Part shown: one piece after another, positions 15,876 through 25,021 of the stretch | How positions within the stretch are numbered: position 1 is the stretch's first letter | Layout of the letters: each line of letters begins with the position of its first letter | Source of the DNA: Pseudodesulfovibrio sediminis | Lineage (GTDB): Bacteria; Desulfobacterota; Desulfovibrionia; Desulfovibrionales; Desulfovibrionaceae | Length of the DNA stretch: 64,000 nucleotides | Direction of reading: 5' to 3' | Assembly: GCF_020886695.1 (NCBI RefSeq) | Contig: NZ_AP024485.1 | Location: 3,291,001 to 3,355,000, forward strand | Notes under the pieces: model-generated | What the model was told of the DNA's origin: nothing | The model's database searches: none | Seen by the model: only the letters and a program-made list of their open reading frames with translations | Program-made: the position numbers and the translations under genes

Positions 15876-17284
15876 GCCAGCTCCTCCTGGTTGAGCGGAA
15901 GGCGGATGAAAAACGTGGTTTTCTGGCCGGGGACGCTTTCGACGCGGATCGACCCTCGGTGTTCCTTGATGATGCCATAGACGATGTAAAGGCCGAGACC
16001 GGTTCCCTGCCCAACGTCCTTTGTGGAGAAGAAGGGATCGAAAATGCGCTGGAGCGTGTCCGGGGGCATGCCTTCGCCGGTGTCTGAAATGGTGATGACC
16101 TGATGGTCTGCGTCCTGCATCGTCGCGATTTCAATACGCCCTTCGTTGTCGCCGATGGCCTGTATGGAGTTGATCATGAGGTTGATCAAGGCTTCCTGAA
16201 AACGTTGCCTGTCAAGGAACAGGCTGATCTCGTCGGCTACCTGCACGTCTACTGAAATGCGGGGGCCGAGCTGGCTGGAGACCAGTTGTATGGCACCATC
16301 AAGAACCGTTTTGAGGTTCCACTGTTGCGGTACGAAATCCTTATGTCTGGAGAATTCGAGCAGCCCCTTGACGATGTCGCGGGCGCGGATGGTTTCCTGC
16401 TCGATGTTGTGCATCATTTTATCTGCGAATGCACTGTTCCCGGCGGTTTCTTCGGAAAGGATCTGGGCTGACGTCGATATGTTGTTGAGGGGATTGTTCA
16501 ACTGATGGGCAATGCCTGACGCCAGTGTGCCGATGGAGGAAAGTTTTTGTGCCTGTACGAGCTGCGTCTGTCGTTTATTGAGCTGTTCGACCATGGAGTT
16601 GAGGGCAACGAATACCTGTTGGATTTCATCCCCGGCATTCTTGACTTCAAGGGGGATGAACGTTCCCTGGGCTATCTGGCGCGTGGCTTCCTGCACCTGC
16701 CGTAACGGGCCGAGGATGCTCCGGGAGACAAAGAACACCAGCGCGAGCACCACGACCGCGACAACGGCCATGGAGATAATCAGCGTCATCCGCAGTTCTT
16801 GGTTGATGAGCAGGATGTTCTCCCGTTCGAACTCGGCAATGGCCCGTGAATCTTCCACAAGGGATTGGCCTGTCTCGCGGAGCGCGTGGGCAGCCGGGCT
16901 GTTCTCTCTGATATTGCTGGATGTGGAGCTGAATTGTTTCAGGAGGCCGGCGTATTTCTCGATACCTTGTGTCAGTTCGGTGCCGTAGTGTTTGCTGTGC
17001 GGTCTGGTGACTTCTTCTGACAGGATGTTGAGGATATCCATGGCGTGTTTCAGGTTTTCCTCGCCGATGGAGAATAATGCCGTGTCCTGATAGAGAAAGA
17101 AGTTCTTTTCTTCGCGTCGAATCTCAAGAATGAGGTTGCGCAGGTCGTCTGCGCGCTCCACCAGCAGCACTTCCTGCTGCAATTGATTGATATTGGAAAG
17201 CGACAGCAGGGCGATGCTGCCGAAAGCAAACGTAAAAATTGCAATTCCAATGACAATGGTCTGTCTGAGATTCGGTCTGACCAT
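15872..17284 (-). CDS. Membrane sensor histidine kinase
   Basis: A 470-residue kinase from the chosen start. A first membrane helix (residues 8-28) is followed by a helical periplasmic sensor (about 30-180, with RREEKNFFL typical of four-helix-bundle/HBM sensors), a second membrane helix (VVAVVVLALVFFV), a HAMP domain, a dimerisation domain with the phospho-accepting histidine in GIAHQLNNPLNNIS, and a GHKL ATPase with N, G1 (DTGEGMP) and G2 (GTGLGL) boxes. It has no receiver of its own. It overlaps the regulator gene by 4 bp and is its evident partner. It might also phosphorylate the receiver in the Lon hybrid; that is inference. A start 22 codons upstream is possible but has no better ribosome site. 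Confidence 0.9.
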   Translation of the reverse strand: MVRPNLRQTIVIGIAIFTFAFGSIALLSLSNINQLQQEVLLVERADDLRNLILEIRREEKNFFLYQDTALFSIGEENLKHAMDILNILSEEVTRPHSKHYGTELTQGIEKYAGLLKQFSSTSSNIRENSPAAHALRETGQSLVEDSRAIAEFERENILLINQELRMTLIISMAVVAVVVLALVFFVSRSILGPLRQVQEATRQIAQGTFIPLEVKNAGDEIQQVFVALNSMVEQLNKRQTQLVQAQKLSSIGTLASGIAHQLNNPLNNISTSAQILSEETAGNSAFADKMMHNIEQETIRARDIVKGLLEFSRHKDFVPQQWNLKTVLDGAIQLVSSQLGPRISVDVQVADEISLFLDRQRFQEALINLMINSIQAIGDNEGRIEIATMQDADHQVITISDTGEGMPPDTLQRIFDPFFSTKDVGQGTGLGLYIVYGIIKEHRGSIRVESVPGQKTTFFIRLPLNQEELA

Positions 17285-17425
17285 GAATACTATACTCTCC
17301 ACATAATTAGCAGAAGTTAGAACTCTATGCCCGGCTATGATAAAACGCAAGTTTTACTCCCATAATTGAAGGGATGGCATGATTTTCAATCTCAGAAATG
17401 TATTTGTTGTTTATGTTATTTCTTT

Positions 17426-17455
17426 TTGAAAAAAGTTGTTTCTATATTGTATTAT
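17426..17455 (+). promoter_or_regulatory. Sigma-70-like promoter of the lipoprotein gene
   Basis: TTGAAA, an 18-bp spacer and TATTAT in a very AT-rich stretch, with the gene starting about 70 bp downstream. A weak but reasonable match. Confidence 0.4.
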
Positions 17456-17529
17456 TCGTATTGGTGCTGTATATGTTCTAGAACTGTATCTCGCGGGTAC
17501 TTATCGAAAATTGTGGACAAGGAGGAGAC

Positions 17530-18327
17530 ATGCAGAAAAACGAAAAATCGTCCTTTTGGTTGGTAGGAATGTTGCTACCCTTGTTAGTGTTTGTGTTCTT
17601 AGTGTCTGGCTGTGCTAAAAACTCAGTACCTATAGAATCATCTGAGCCGATTGTAGCGGCAGCTGAACCCACAATGACTGAGAACGCATCTTCTTCATGG
17701 CATAGTGTATCTGAGGATAAGATAGGTTTCCCCTGTAATCCGCCAGAACCATCAACGGAAGCCGATCTTACCCCGTATCTGCGACCATCAGATTATGCGG
17801 GGTCGTTGAGAGGGGTCGCGGGATTTTTCAGTCGGGCCATGGATGCGGCAGGGTATATCGATAGGAGATTTTTGCCTCTCGAGTGTGATTCGAGTGGGTT
17901 TGCCATTGTTGCTCGTTTAGAACGATTTAAAGCTGATGGGACGCCTTTTGAGGGTGATGTGAGATGGGCGCAAGAATGGGACCCATTTAATGGGGGAGAA
18001 TATACGCTTGAGAATTTTTTGCGAGGATTGTTTACCGAAGCACCTGGATATTACAGAGTACTTGCTTTTGTCGTTTCCACCGAAGATATTTTCACTGAAC
18101 AAGATATTGAGCCTGCTGAAACTCAATGTAGTCAGTGGTTTAAAGATGGAACTGTCTTTCTTCCAAGGGAAATTGCAGATCAATCTATGACGCCAAAACA
18201 TAGAGCTCAGGTTCTTGTCTATCAGTTTACCAAAACGAGCAATAAAGTTTTTTTTGAAACAAATAGTCTTCCTGCCAAAACCCATCTTGAGCGTAGTGGC
18301 TTGGCTCAAGCTTTTAAGGAGAAATAG
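17530..18327 (+). CDS. Lipoprotein of unknown function
   Basis: A 265-residue exported protein. After a short basic start comes a long hydrophobic segment ending in the lipobox LVSGC, so the mature protein should be a membrane-anchored lipoprotein from Cys28. The rest has no motif I recognise; it contains WAQEWDPFNGGEYTLENFLRGLF and several spaced cysteines. SD GGAGGAG lies close to the ATG. Base composition is notably more AT-rich than the surrounding genes, suggesting acquisition. It lies one base ahead of a small membrane protein gene, so the two probably act together. Confidence 0.75.
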   Translation: MQKNEKSSFWLVGMLLPLLVFVFLVSGCAKNSVPIESSEPIVAAAEPTMTENASSSWHSVSEDKIGFPCNPPEPSTEADLTPYLRPSDYAGSLRGVAGFFSRAMDAAGYIDRRFLPLECDSSGFAIVARLERFKADGTPFEGDVRWAQEWDPFNGGEYTLENFLRGLFTEAPGYYRVLAFVVSTEDIFTEQDIEPAETQCSQWFKDGTVFLPREIADQSMTPKHRAQVLVYQFTKTSNKVFFETNSLPAKTHLERSGLAQAFKEK

Positions 18328-18328
18328 T

Positions 18329-18757
18329 ATGGATACAATGCCAATGAGGAAATGCCAGCGTAGATTGGCCTTGTTATGGCTTGGGCTTGGTGGGGCAAGC
18401 ATTCTTATTGTTATTATCCAACTTGCGGGCAATCATTTCGGTGAGGATAGCAATGGTTATGCACAAAAGGCCTTTCAATGGTTGTTGCCCGCAATTGTTC
18501 CTACGCTCAGCCTTATCTTGGGGTCGCTTGCAACGCCGATGGATAAAGAAAGGCAGGCTGATAGTTTCTTTTTTTGGGTTACAATGGCCATTTCTGGGGG
18601 GTATTTGCTGATCATTCTTGGATTCCTTGTGACCCGGTTCAGTGTGGCCTCAATGGTACAGATGGTAGATAGTTCGGTTTTGTGGATAGGACCTTTGCAG
18701 GGGCTGGTAGGAGGAACTATGGGCTTTTTCTTCTTTAGGGAGGCAAAGAACGAATAA
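18329..18757 (+). CDS. Small membrane protein of unknown function
   Basis: A 142-residue protein with four hydrophobic segments (about residues 13-32, 48-66, 80-102 and 115-135) and a short charged C-terminus. No family recognised. The start at 18329 is chosen for its AAGGAG site at the end of the preceding lipoprotein gene, with one base between stop and start, which implies coupled translation. AT-rich like its partner and followed by no clear terminator. Confidence 0.75.
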   Translation: MDTMPMRKCQRRLALLWLGLGGASILIVIIQLAGNHFGEDSNGYAQKAFQWLLPAIVPTLSLILGSLATPMDKERQADSFFFWVTMAISGGYLLIILGFLVTRFSVASMVQMVDSSVLWIGPLQGLVGGTMGFFFFREAKNE

Positions 18758-18820
18758 ATATCTAGGTTTTGTTGCTTAGAAAATGGATCAAATGCGTTAT
18801 TCCTTTCAGCGTAGCAAAAT

Positions 18821-21409
18821 CTACCAGTAATTGATGTCCTTGACGAGATGCTTCACCAGTCGTTCTGGATTCAGGACGACGAGCAACCCTTTCTCCGGGC
18901 ATCCCTGCTCCGGCTTTACCATGCATTCGGTGTAGTCGTAGCCTTCGAGGTTGGAGCGGCAGGAGTCTATGCAGTCTTGCGATACGGCTGGAATCTCGGC
19001 CAGCGAATCGACGATCAGCCCAAGCAGGCCGATTTCGCTGAACTCGCTGTCACACTGGACAAAGACGATGTTCAGTGAGGATTCATCTCTGGGGTATTCT
19101 GCGCCCATCAGGGTGTGGATGGCGATGACAGGGACGACCTTGTCGTCATACAGGACCTTTCCTCGCAGGGTCGGTGCGGCACCCGGGATCGGGGTGATGT
19201 TGTTGAAACGCGTGGCCTCGACAACGATATCAGCCTTGAAGCCCAGCCATGAGTTGCCGATGTGGAATGAGGCAATCTCGGTGCAATCCTCACCGTTGGG
19301 ACGGGTATTCTTGACATCGATAGCCATCTCCCGTCGCTGGGCTTCGACGTGTTTCAGAGAGGATATCTCGGCCAGGGGTGAGAATATCAACGCGATGACA
19401 TCATTGGAATAGTTGTCATTCCGTTTGTATTCCCGATATCCCGAACTCGCACTCGCGCCAACGGCATAGTACTGGTCCCTGAACTCGATGATTCTGGAGG
19501 TCTTTGAACCATTTTTCAGCGTGAAGAGGTCGTGGTCGATGTCAATGGATGCTCCGGGGGCGAACTCGGCGTCGGTTGAGCTGATGATACGCCCTTTGCG
19601 GTCAGTGAAAAGGCCGAATCCTTGTTGACCGGTTCCCTCATCCTTTTTCACGATTTCTTCCAGCATCGCCTTGAACTGCGGCTCGCTGTCAAAGATGATG
19701 CCAATGCCGCCATGCACCACTGACGGATTTTTGCTGTCAGTGATCGAGGCTCCGTAAATATAGGTGTGTTTGTCCTCATAGAGGTTCGAGGTCTCAAAGG
19801 GCGACACGCTGTACTGCTGGCTGTCCTGTATCTCCAGTGTCTCGGTGATCCAGTCCTTGGACACGGGGCGACCGATGAAATAGTTCTTTTCAGGGTCTGA
19901 AATGGCGAGAATGGTGCCCTTGCTGTCATAGATGAACAGGGCTGTATACACCGTATACAGGTCGTTGATGTAGATGAGTATGTCCGTAATGGCCTGTACA
20001 TCCTGATCCGATATCGCGGATTTGGCCAGAATGCGTCTGAAGGCCGAGGTCAAAGCCCACCACCGGCAGTCGTTGGCTCGCTCATACAGGTTGCGATCCA
20101 TGATATCCACGGCAAGGGCGGCCTGAAATTCCACGTCGTCAAGAATGGCGGACACCACTGTCTCGTGCAGATTGTCGATGGCTTTTTCGAACACCAGTTT
20201 GGTCCGGGCACCGGCATCGGATATATTCCAGAGCAGCACCTTGGACTGGGAATCGCTTTCCTTGACATTGCCGTTCCAGACAGTGCGCTCAAGTTCGGAC
20301 TGAACAAGGTCCGCCTGGATGGGGATGTTGCGCAGTTCTTCGGAAAACAGTCGGGGATCATTCATCACGGCTGCAAGCACCTTCTCGTCCGCGCGATCGG
20401 TCAGCGTGTTGCCGTGTGCATTGAAGGCGTGCTCCAGGGGGAGCATGGCGTGTCCGTACCAGCCCAGCCCGAAGAAGCTCTCATAGCCATTGGTCGCACA
20501 GGTCTTGGCCAGATATTCCCGCCCGGCAAATCGAACCACGCGCGAGTCCTGTTGCAGCGCCAGTTCCATGGTTGAGCCGATGCGGACGTGATCCTGGTCC
20601 GAACTGGCGATGACGCGCCCGTCTTTGTCCAGCAGGGTGAGGACAACCCAGTCCGTGGGCGCGATCAGGTTTTTAAAAATGCCGTCCATTTCATTCTGAA
20701 ACCGGAAGCACAGGGCCAGGACTCCCAGCGGCGTCGAATCCGAGGCATCCGTCTCCGTGACTCTGTATGCATAAATCAGCGAGTCGCCGTGGTCGGAGAG
20801 AATCTCTGTTTTTCCAAAGTATTCGACGTATTCATCGGATGTTGTCAGGGCCTCGGATATGAAGGCGTCGTCTGAATGTGTGGTGGTGTACTGCGGGTCG
20901 AGCCGGGCCGCGATATTGCCCTGGGTATCAAAAAGCACGATGTCAAAGTAGACGGAATACTTCTCAACATATTCACGGAATCGCTCGACAATGGCCTCGT
21001 GCATGTCGAGTTGTGACCGCTTGCCGCTACGGGGCAGGTCGACATTGCCGAGAAAGTCGCGGATATCGCTGTCCGTGGCCAGAAATCCTATGTCAGCCGT
21101 TCGTTCAAAGAGATTGCGGATGACGATATCCACCACGACCTGCGCCTTGGCGTCGATATCCTTGGACACCTTCTTCAGCGTTTCCAGTCCCAGTTGGCCC
21201 AGCAGTTCCGAGGCCAGCTTCTGAAACCCTTCGCGCGTTCCTGTCATATCCGTTCCTGTTCCGCTCATTTGTCCGAGTATGGTGAGCAGATCCCATTGAC
21301 TGCCAAGAGTGGAAAGCTCTTCACGACAGCCTTCAACGCTTTCCATGTAGGGCACAACGTTCAGGAGCTCTTGGGGGATGGAAAAGTCGTGATATGATGA
21401 TGCGGACAT
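18821..21409 (-). CDS. Soluble Cache-Cache-CheW chemotaxis-type signalling protein
   Basis: An 862-residue protein. Two related sensor halves (about 70-390 and 410-710) each begin with a conserved helix (DIVIRNLFERTADIGFLATD and DIMDRNLYERANDCRWWALT) followed by a Cache/PAS-like sheet with the motifs LFDTQGNIAARLDP and IYDSKGTILAISDP. The C-terminal 140 residues are a CheW domain (HIGNSWLGFKADIVVEA ... VLYDDKVVPVIAIHTLMG), which docks into chemoreceptor-CheA arrays. I see no signal peptide or membrane helix, so it should be a cytoplasmic sensor feeding a chemotaxis-like array. It has its own AT-rich promoter region. There is no other che gene nearby. Confidence 0.8.
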   Translation of the reverse strand: MSASSYHDFSIPQELLNVVPYMESVEGCREELSTLGSQWDLLTILGQMSGTGTDMTGTREGFQKLASELLGQLGLETLKKVSKDIDAKAQVVVDIVIRNLFERTADIGFLATDSDIRDFLGNVDLPRSGKRSQLDMHEAIVERFREYVEKYSVYFDIVLFDTQGNIAARLDPQYTTTHSDDAFISEALTTSDEYVEYFGKTEILSDHGDSLIYAYRVTETDASDSTPLGVLALCFRFQNEMDGIFKNLIAPTDWVVLTLLDKDGRVIASSDQDHVRIGSTMELALQQDSRVVRFAGREYLAKTCATNGYESFFGLGWYGHAMLPLEHAFNAHGNTLTDRADEKVLAAVMNDPRLFSEELRNIPIQADLVQSELERTVWNGNVKESDSQSKVLLWNISDAGARTKLVFEKAIDNLHETVVSAILDDVEFQAALAVDIMDRNLYERANDCRWWALTSAFRRILAKSAISDQDVQAITDILIYINDLYTVYTALFIYDSKGTILAISDPEKNYFIGRPVSKDWITETLEIQDSQQYSVSPFETSNLYEDKHTYIYGASITDSKNPSVVHGGIGIIFDSEPQFKAMLEEIVKKDEGTGQQGFGLFTDRKGRIISSTDAEFAPGASIDIDHDLFTLKNGSKTSRIIEFRDQYYAVGASASSGYREYKRNDNYSNDVIALIFSPLAEISSLKHVEAQRREMAIDVKNTRPNGEDCTEIASFHIGNSWLGFKADIVVEATRFNNITPIPGAAPTLRGKVLYDDKVVPVIAIHTLMGAEYPRDESSLNIVFVQCDSEFSEIGLLGLIVDSLAEIPAVSQDCIDSCRSNLEGYDYTECMVKPEQGCPEKGLLVVLNPERLVKHLVKDINYW

Positions 21410-21935
21410 AAGCGTGTCTCCAGGATAGTCTGGTTAGAGCAAACGGCAGGGATTTGGAATCAGAAGCAGGGGGGATATGGGTACGATTGTCATATTGTGG
21501 CAGGCAGACGTGTTTGCGTATTTTGTCGTTTTTTGTAAAATATGATATGTTGTTTTGATCTGTTAATTTCAACAAATTCTTTTCTTGTCAAATTAATGCC
21601 ATCCTTTTTTGGTGTGATTCCATTATATTTTTCTAAATTGTATTTTTTTTACCTTTGTATAGCGACGATTCGAGACGGCGGATGACGGTGTTCCGCTTCT
21701 TTTTGTTGTACGCAGAGGACTCCGGCCAGACGCTTGTTTCTGAGCATGGATAATGCATTTTATTAGTAATATAAGTTTGTTATAGGATGTTTTCGATGTC
21801 GGCGTGATGTGGGAATGGAATCAGTGCGGACAAGGACAGGCAGATCTGGAAAGGGCGCTCTCTCTTGAGACAGGCCATGGAGAAGCGCTGAGGATGGTGT
21901 CTGGAGGGTTGCTGTGTTGCAGAAGGAAAAGGAGC
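21410..21935. other. AT-rich promoter region of the Cache-CheW gene
   Basis: A gene-free stretch, very AT-rich from about 21530 to 21660. On the minus strand a perfect -35 (TTGACA, 21586-21591) is followed after 17 bp by a weak AATTAA; TATCAT nearer the gene is another possible -10. The right part leads into the phnE terminator. No RNA or protein gene was seen. Confidence 0.45.
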
Positions 21936-21963
21936 GCCTCCGAAGGGCATTCCCCTCGGAGGC
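21936..21963 (-). terminator. Terminator of phnCDE
   Basis: Stem GCCTCCGA / TCGGAGGC. On the minus strand it is followed by GCTCCTTTTCCTT, 21 bp past the phnE stop. Confidence 0.65.
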
Positions 21964-21983
21964 ATTGGTGGCAACGAAGTGGA

Positions 21984-23087
21984 TCAGACGAATCTGCGGC
22001 GCAATATGCCGCACATATAGTCGATCAGGGTGACGGAAAGGATGACCATGATCATCATGGTGCAGACTTCGCGATAGAGATAACCGTTGATCTTGTCGAA
22101 CATGAGGAACCCGATGCCGCCTGCGCCCACGAATCCGAGGATGGTGGCTGAACGGACATTGGATTCGAAGCGGAGCAGTGTGTAGCTGACGATGAGGGGC
22201 ATGACCTGCGGGATGACCGAGAAGGCCATGATCTGGGCCGGTCCTGCGCCCGAGGCGGTCACGGCTTCGACCTGTCCCGGTTCGATCTGCTCGATGGCCT
22301 CGGAAAAGACCTTGCCGAGGACGCCAAAGGTGTGGATGGCCAGGGCGAGCACGCCCGCATAGGGACCAAGCCCGATGACAGCCACGAAGATGAGGGCCAT
22401 GACGAACTCATTGAATCCCCGGCAGAAGTCCAGGGAGCGCCGGGCCGCGAACTGGCCGAACCAGCGGAAGATCCTTTGGCGGATGCCGTCTCCCTGTATC
22501 ATGAGCTCCAGCGTATTCTTGGCCGCAAACATGGCCATGGGGATGGCTGCGATAAAGGCGATCAATGTCCCCCAGATGGCGATGGCCACGGTCTCGATGA
22601 GCGCGGAAAGATACTCCTTCATGTGCGACCACGCCGTCTCGGGAGGGAAATAGCCCCCTTCCTTTTCATCGGCGATGCGGTCGTATTCCTCTTTGACGAG
22701 CGCCGAGCGTTCTGCCGTGGACATGGTGGCCATGTGCGCGGTGGCCCGTTTTTGGGCCTCGCGTTGGATGGCGACGGTGTCAACGGTCTTGCCCGAAGCG
22801 ATGTATTCGGCCTTGATGTCCTGATACGCTTCTTCAAAGGCGATGATCTCGGGCAAGCGGTTGGCCTGATCCATGGCTGCCTGCTTGTCCGTGTCGTTCA
22901 GCTCTCGTCCGAAGAGGTATTCAAAGGCGTTCTGGCGTTTGTCGTATAGCTTGAACGGGTCGATGTCCGTGGAAATGTAGGACGCCACCAGGACCGCCAG
23001 GATAAGGGTCAGAAGGCCCCCCAGGGCGAGCTTCTCAAGGAAGCTCTTCCTGGGGGTGACCTGTTCGAGTGTCAGTTGATGACTCAT
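21984..23087 (-). CDS. phnE: Phosphonate ABC transporter permease PhnE
   Basis: Inner-membrane permease (367 aa) of the PhnCDE phosphonate importer. After a first helix (about 20-40) there is an uncommon, charged, mostly helical insertion of about 100 residues. The usual permease core of five or six helices follows, with the ATPase-contact loop EAIEQIEPGQVEAVTASGAGPAQI. The core is about the length of standard PhnE, so the insertion explains the extra size. It is 2 bp from phnD and ends the transport operon. Confidence 0.92.
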   Translation of the reverse strand: MSHQLTLEQVTPRKSFLEKLALGGLLTLILAVLVASYISTDIDPFKLYDKRQNAFEYLFGRELNDTDKQAAMDQANRLPEIIAFEEAYQDIKAEYIASGKTVDTVAIQREAQKRATAHMATMSTAERSALVKEEYDRIADEKEGGYFPPETAWSHMKEYLSALIETVAIAIWGTLIAFIAAIPMAMFAAKNTLELMIQGDGIRQRIFRWFGQFAARRSLDFCRGFNEFVMALIFVAVIGLGPYAGVLALAIHTFGVLGKVFSEAIEQIEPGQVEAVTASGAGPAQIMAFSVIPQVMPLIVSYTLLRFESNVRSATILGFVGAGGIGFLMFDKINGYLYREVCTMMIMVILSVTLIDYMCGILRRRFV

Positions 23088-23089
23088 GA

Positions 23090-23971
23090 TTACTTCTTGG
23101 CCAGCTGCTTTTTCAGGCGCTTCAGGTAGCGGATGATGTCGTAGTTCTTGTCGCTGGTGTGGGCGTATCCGCCGTTCTGCAGGATCTTGAGGGCCTCGGG
23201 ATCGTCGTTGATCTGGAGCAGGGCACCGGCGACTGCGGCCTTCAGGCTTGCGGGCAGGTCCTTGCGGGCGGCAATGGGGGCGCCGGGGATGAGGTCGGAC
23301 TTCTTCAGGATCATGAAGTCTTCCAGAGAGGCGGAACCCTTTTCGATCATGCGGTCAAGGTCGATGTTGTTGGTGGCGGCAACCTGGATGGAGCCGTTTT
23401 TGACGGCCAGGATGGAAGCGCCGTGCGAGCCGGAGAAACGGACTTCCTTGAAGTACTGCTTGGGATCGATCTTCATGTCACGGGCGAAGATGACGTTCGG
23501 GACGAGGAATCCGGACGTGGAGTTGGGGTCGGTGAAGGCAAAGGTTTTGCCCTTGGCCTGGTCCATGGAGGCGATGCCGGAATCCTTGCGAGCGATGATG
23601 ATACCGGTATAGCCGGGCTGACCCTGCTTGTTGAGTTCCAGGAGCAATGCCTCGGCATTGGCTTTCTCAGCGGCTTCGACATAGCTCTTGGGGCCGAAGT
23701 AGGCGATGTCGATATGCTTGTTGGCCATGGCGGTGATGATGCCGTTGTAGTCGGAGGCGGTGAATATTTCGACCTTGACGCCGAGTAAGTCCTCCAGCTT
23801 CTTGGCCAGGGGGCGGGCGCGCTTGGCAGAGTCGGCGGCTCCCTCTGTGGGGATGAATCCGAGTTTGAGGGTTTTGGGCCAGTCCTTGGTCCCGGCATGA
23901 GCGAGGCCGGGGAGGGCGAATGCCACCATCAGAGTGGCCACTATGAGCAATTTGGTCAGTTTGCCGAACAT
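23090..23971 (-). CDS. phnD: Phosphonate ABC transporter substrate-binding protein PhnD
   Basis: Periplasmic binding protein (293 aa). Signal peptide residues 1-26 (MFGKLTKLLIVATLMVAFALPGLAHA). Mature domain of the PhnD/SsuA class with TLKLGFIPTEGAADSAKRARPLAKKLEDLLGV and the ligand-pocket sequences TASDYNGIITAMANKHIDIAYFGP and DPNSTSGFLVP. The ATG at 23971 is chosen for the signal peptide and the AGGAG site; an upstream extension is not plausible. It lies between phnC and phnE. Confidence 0.95.
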   Translation of the reverse strand: MFGKLTKLLIVATLMVAFALPGLAHAGTKDWPKTLKLGFIPTEGAADSAKRARPLAKKLEDLLGVKVEIFTASDYNGIITAMANKHIDIAYFGPKSYVEAAEKANAEALLLELNKQGQPGYTGIIIARKDSGIASMDQAKGKTFAFTDPNSTSGFLVPNVIFARDMKIDPKQYFKEVRFSGSHGASILAVKNGSIQVAATNNIDLDRMIEKGSASLEDFMILKKSDLIPGAPIAARKDLPASLKAAVAGALLQINDDPEALKILQNGGYAHTSDKNYDIIRYLKRLKKQLAKK

Positions 23972-24044
23972 TGGAAATCTCCTGTAATAATTTAAAACAG
24001 TTGCGTTTGTTGCCTCAAGACACGATGTTTTCTTTCCTATGGAT

Positions 24045-24866
24045 CTAAGCGGCAGAAAGCTCTTCCAGAGCCTCTTCCGCCTTGTCGCCGTAAATGCGTG
24101 ACACTGCCTCGGGGTTGAGATCGCGGGCCGTGCCGTCGAAAATGAGTTCTCCCTTGGACATGCCCAGAATGCGCTTTCCGTATCGCTGGGCAAAGTCGAT
24201 GTGGTGCAGGTTCACCAGTACGGGGATGCCCTTTTCCTCATGGATCTTGGAAAGGATCTGCATGACCGTTTCCGAGCTGCGTGGATCAAGGCTGGCAATG
24301 GGTTCGTCCGCCAGAAAGACCTCCGGCTCCTGAGCCAGTGCGCGGGCAATGGCCACCCGCTGCTGTTGTCCGCCGGACAGTGCGTCGGCTCTGCGGTAGG
24401 CAAGGTCGGCAATGCCCACCTGTTGCAGACAGTCAAAGGCGAACTCCTTTTCCTGTCTGGAAAAAAGACGCAGCATGCTCAGTCCCCGTTTCATGGGGCT
24501 GGCGTTAAAGCGCAATCGACCGACCAGCACATTATCCATGACCGTGAGTCGGCGCACGAGATTGAACTGCTGAAAGATCATGCCCACGCGCCTGCGGACC
24601 TGCCTGAGGTGGCTGCCGTTCACGCAGGTCACGTCTTCGCCGAACAGGGCGATCTGGCCGCTGGTGGGCCGGACGAGGCGGTTCATGCACCGGAGCAGGG
24701 TGGATTTACCCGCGCCGGACAGGCCGATGATTACGCAGAAGTCGTTCGGATTGATGCCCACGGAAACGTCCCTGAGGGCCACGGTTCCGTTGGGATACAC
24801 CTTGGACAGGGCGGTCGCCCTGATGGCTTCTCTGGTTTTGTTGCCGCCTATATCAATGGATTTCAT
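24045..24866 (-). CDS. phnC: Phosphonate ABC transporter ATPase PhnC
   Basis: Cytoplasmic ATPase (273 aa) with Walker [10 protein letters not shown], signature [15 protein letters not shown], Walker B VFLADEP and the switch histidine in [10 protein letters not shown], as in PhnC. First gene of the phnCDE transport operon. A weak sigma-70 promoter and two TGTAACAAT repeats lie in the 154 bp that separate it from phnM. Confidence 0.94.
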   Translation of the reverse strand: MKSIDIGGNKTREAIRATALSKVYPNGTVALRDVSVGINPNDFCVIIGLSGAGKSTLLRCMNRLVRPTSGQIALFGEDVTCVNGSHLRQVRRRVGMIFQQFNLVRRLTVMDNVLVGRLRFNASPMKRGLSMLRLFSRQEKEFAFDCLQQVGIADLAYRRADALSGGQQQRVAIARALAQEPEVFLADEPIASLDPRSSETVMQILSKIHEEKGIPVLVNLHHIDFAQRYGKRILGMSKGELIFDGTARDLNPEAVSRIYGDKAEEALEELSAA

Positions 24867-24980
24867 TGCAGCCTCCCGGACTGATTCGAGTCATGTTATG
24901 GGAGATTGCCTTGTCCATTCGGACAGGTTCTCCCCACTCTGCATGTCTACACACTGCCTGCGACAGGGGTATTGTGGTTT

Positions 24981-25021
24981 TGTAACAATTGTATGGAGTG
25001 TCCGCGGATGCCTGTAACAAT
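24981..25021 (-). promoter_or_regulatory. Promoter and direct repeats upstream of phnC
   Basis: On the minus strand TTACAG, 18 bp, TACAAT forms a weak sigma-70 promoter (25017 to 24988). The 9-mer TGTAACAAT occurs at 24981-24989 and again at 25013-25021, 32 bp apart (three helical turns), so a dimeric regulator may bind here. Which regulator is unknown; PhoB is a candidate in principle. Confidence 0.4.
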
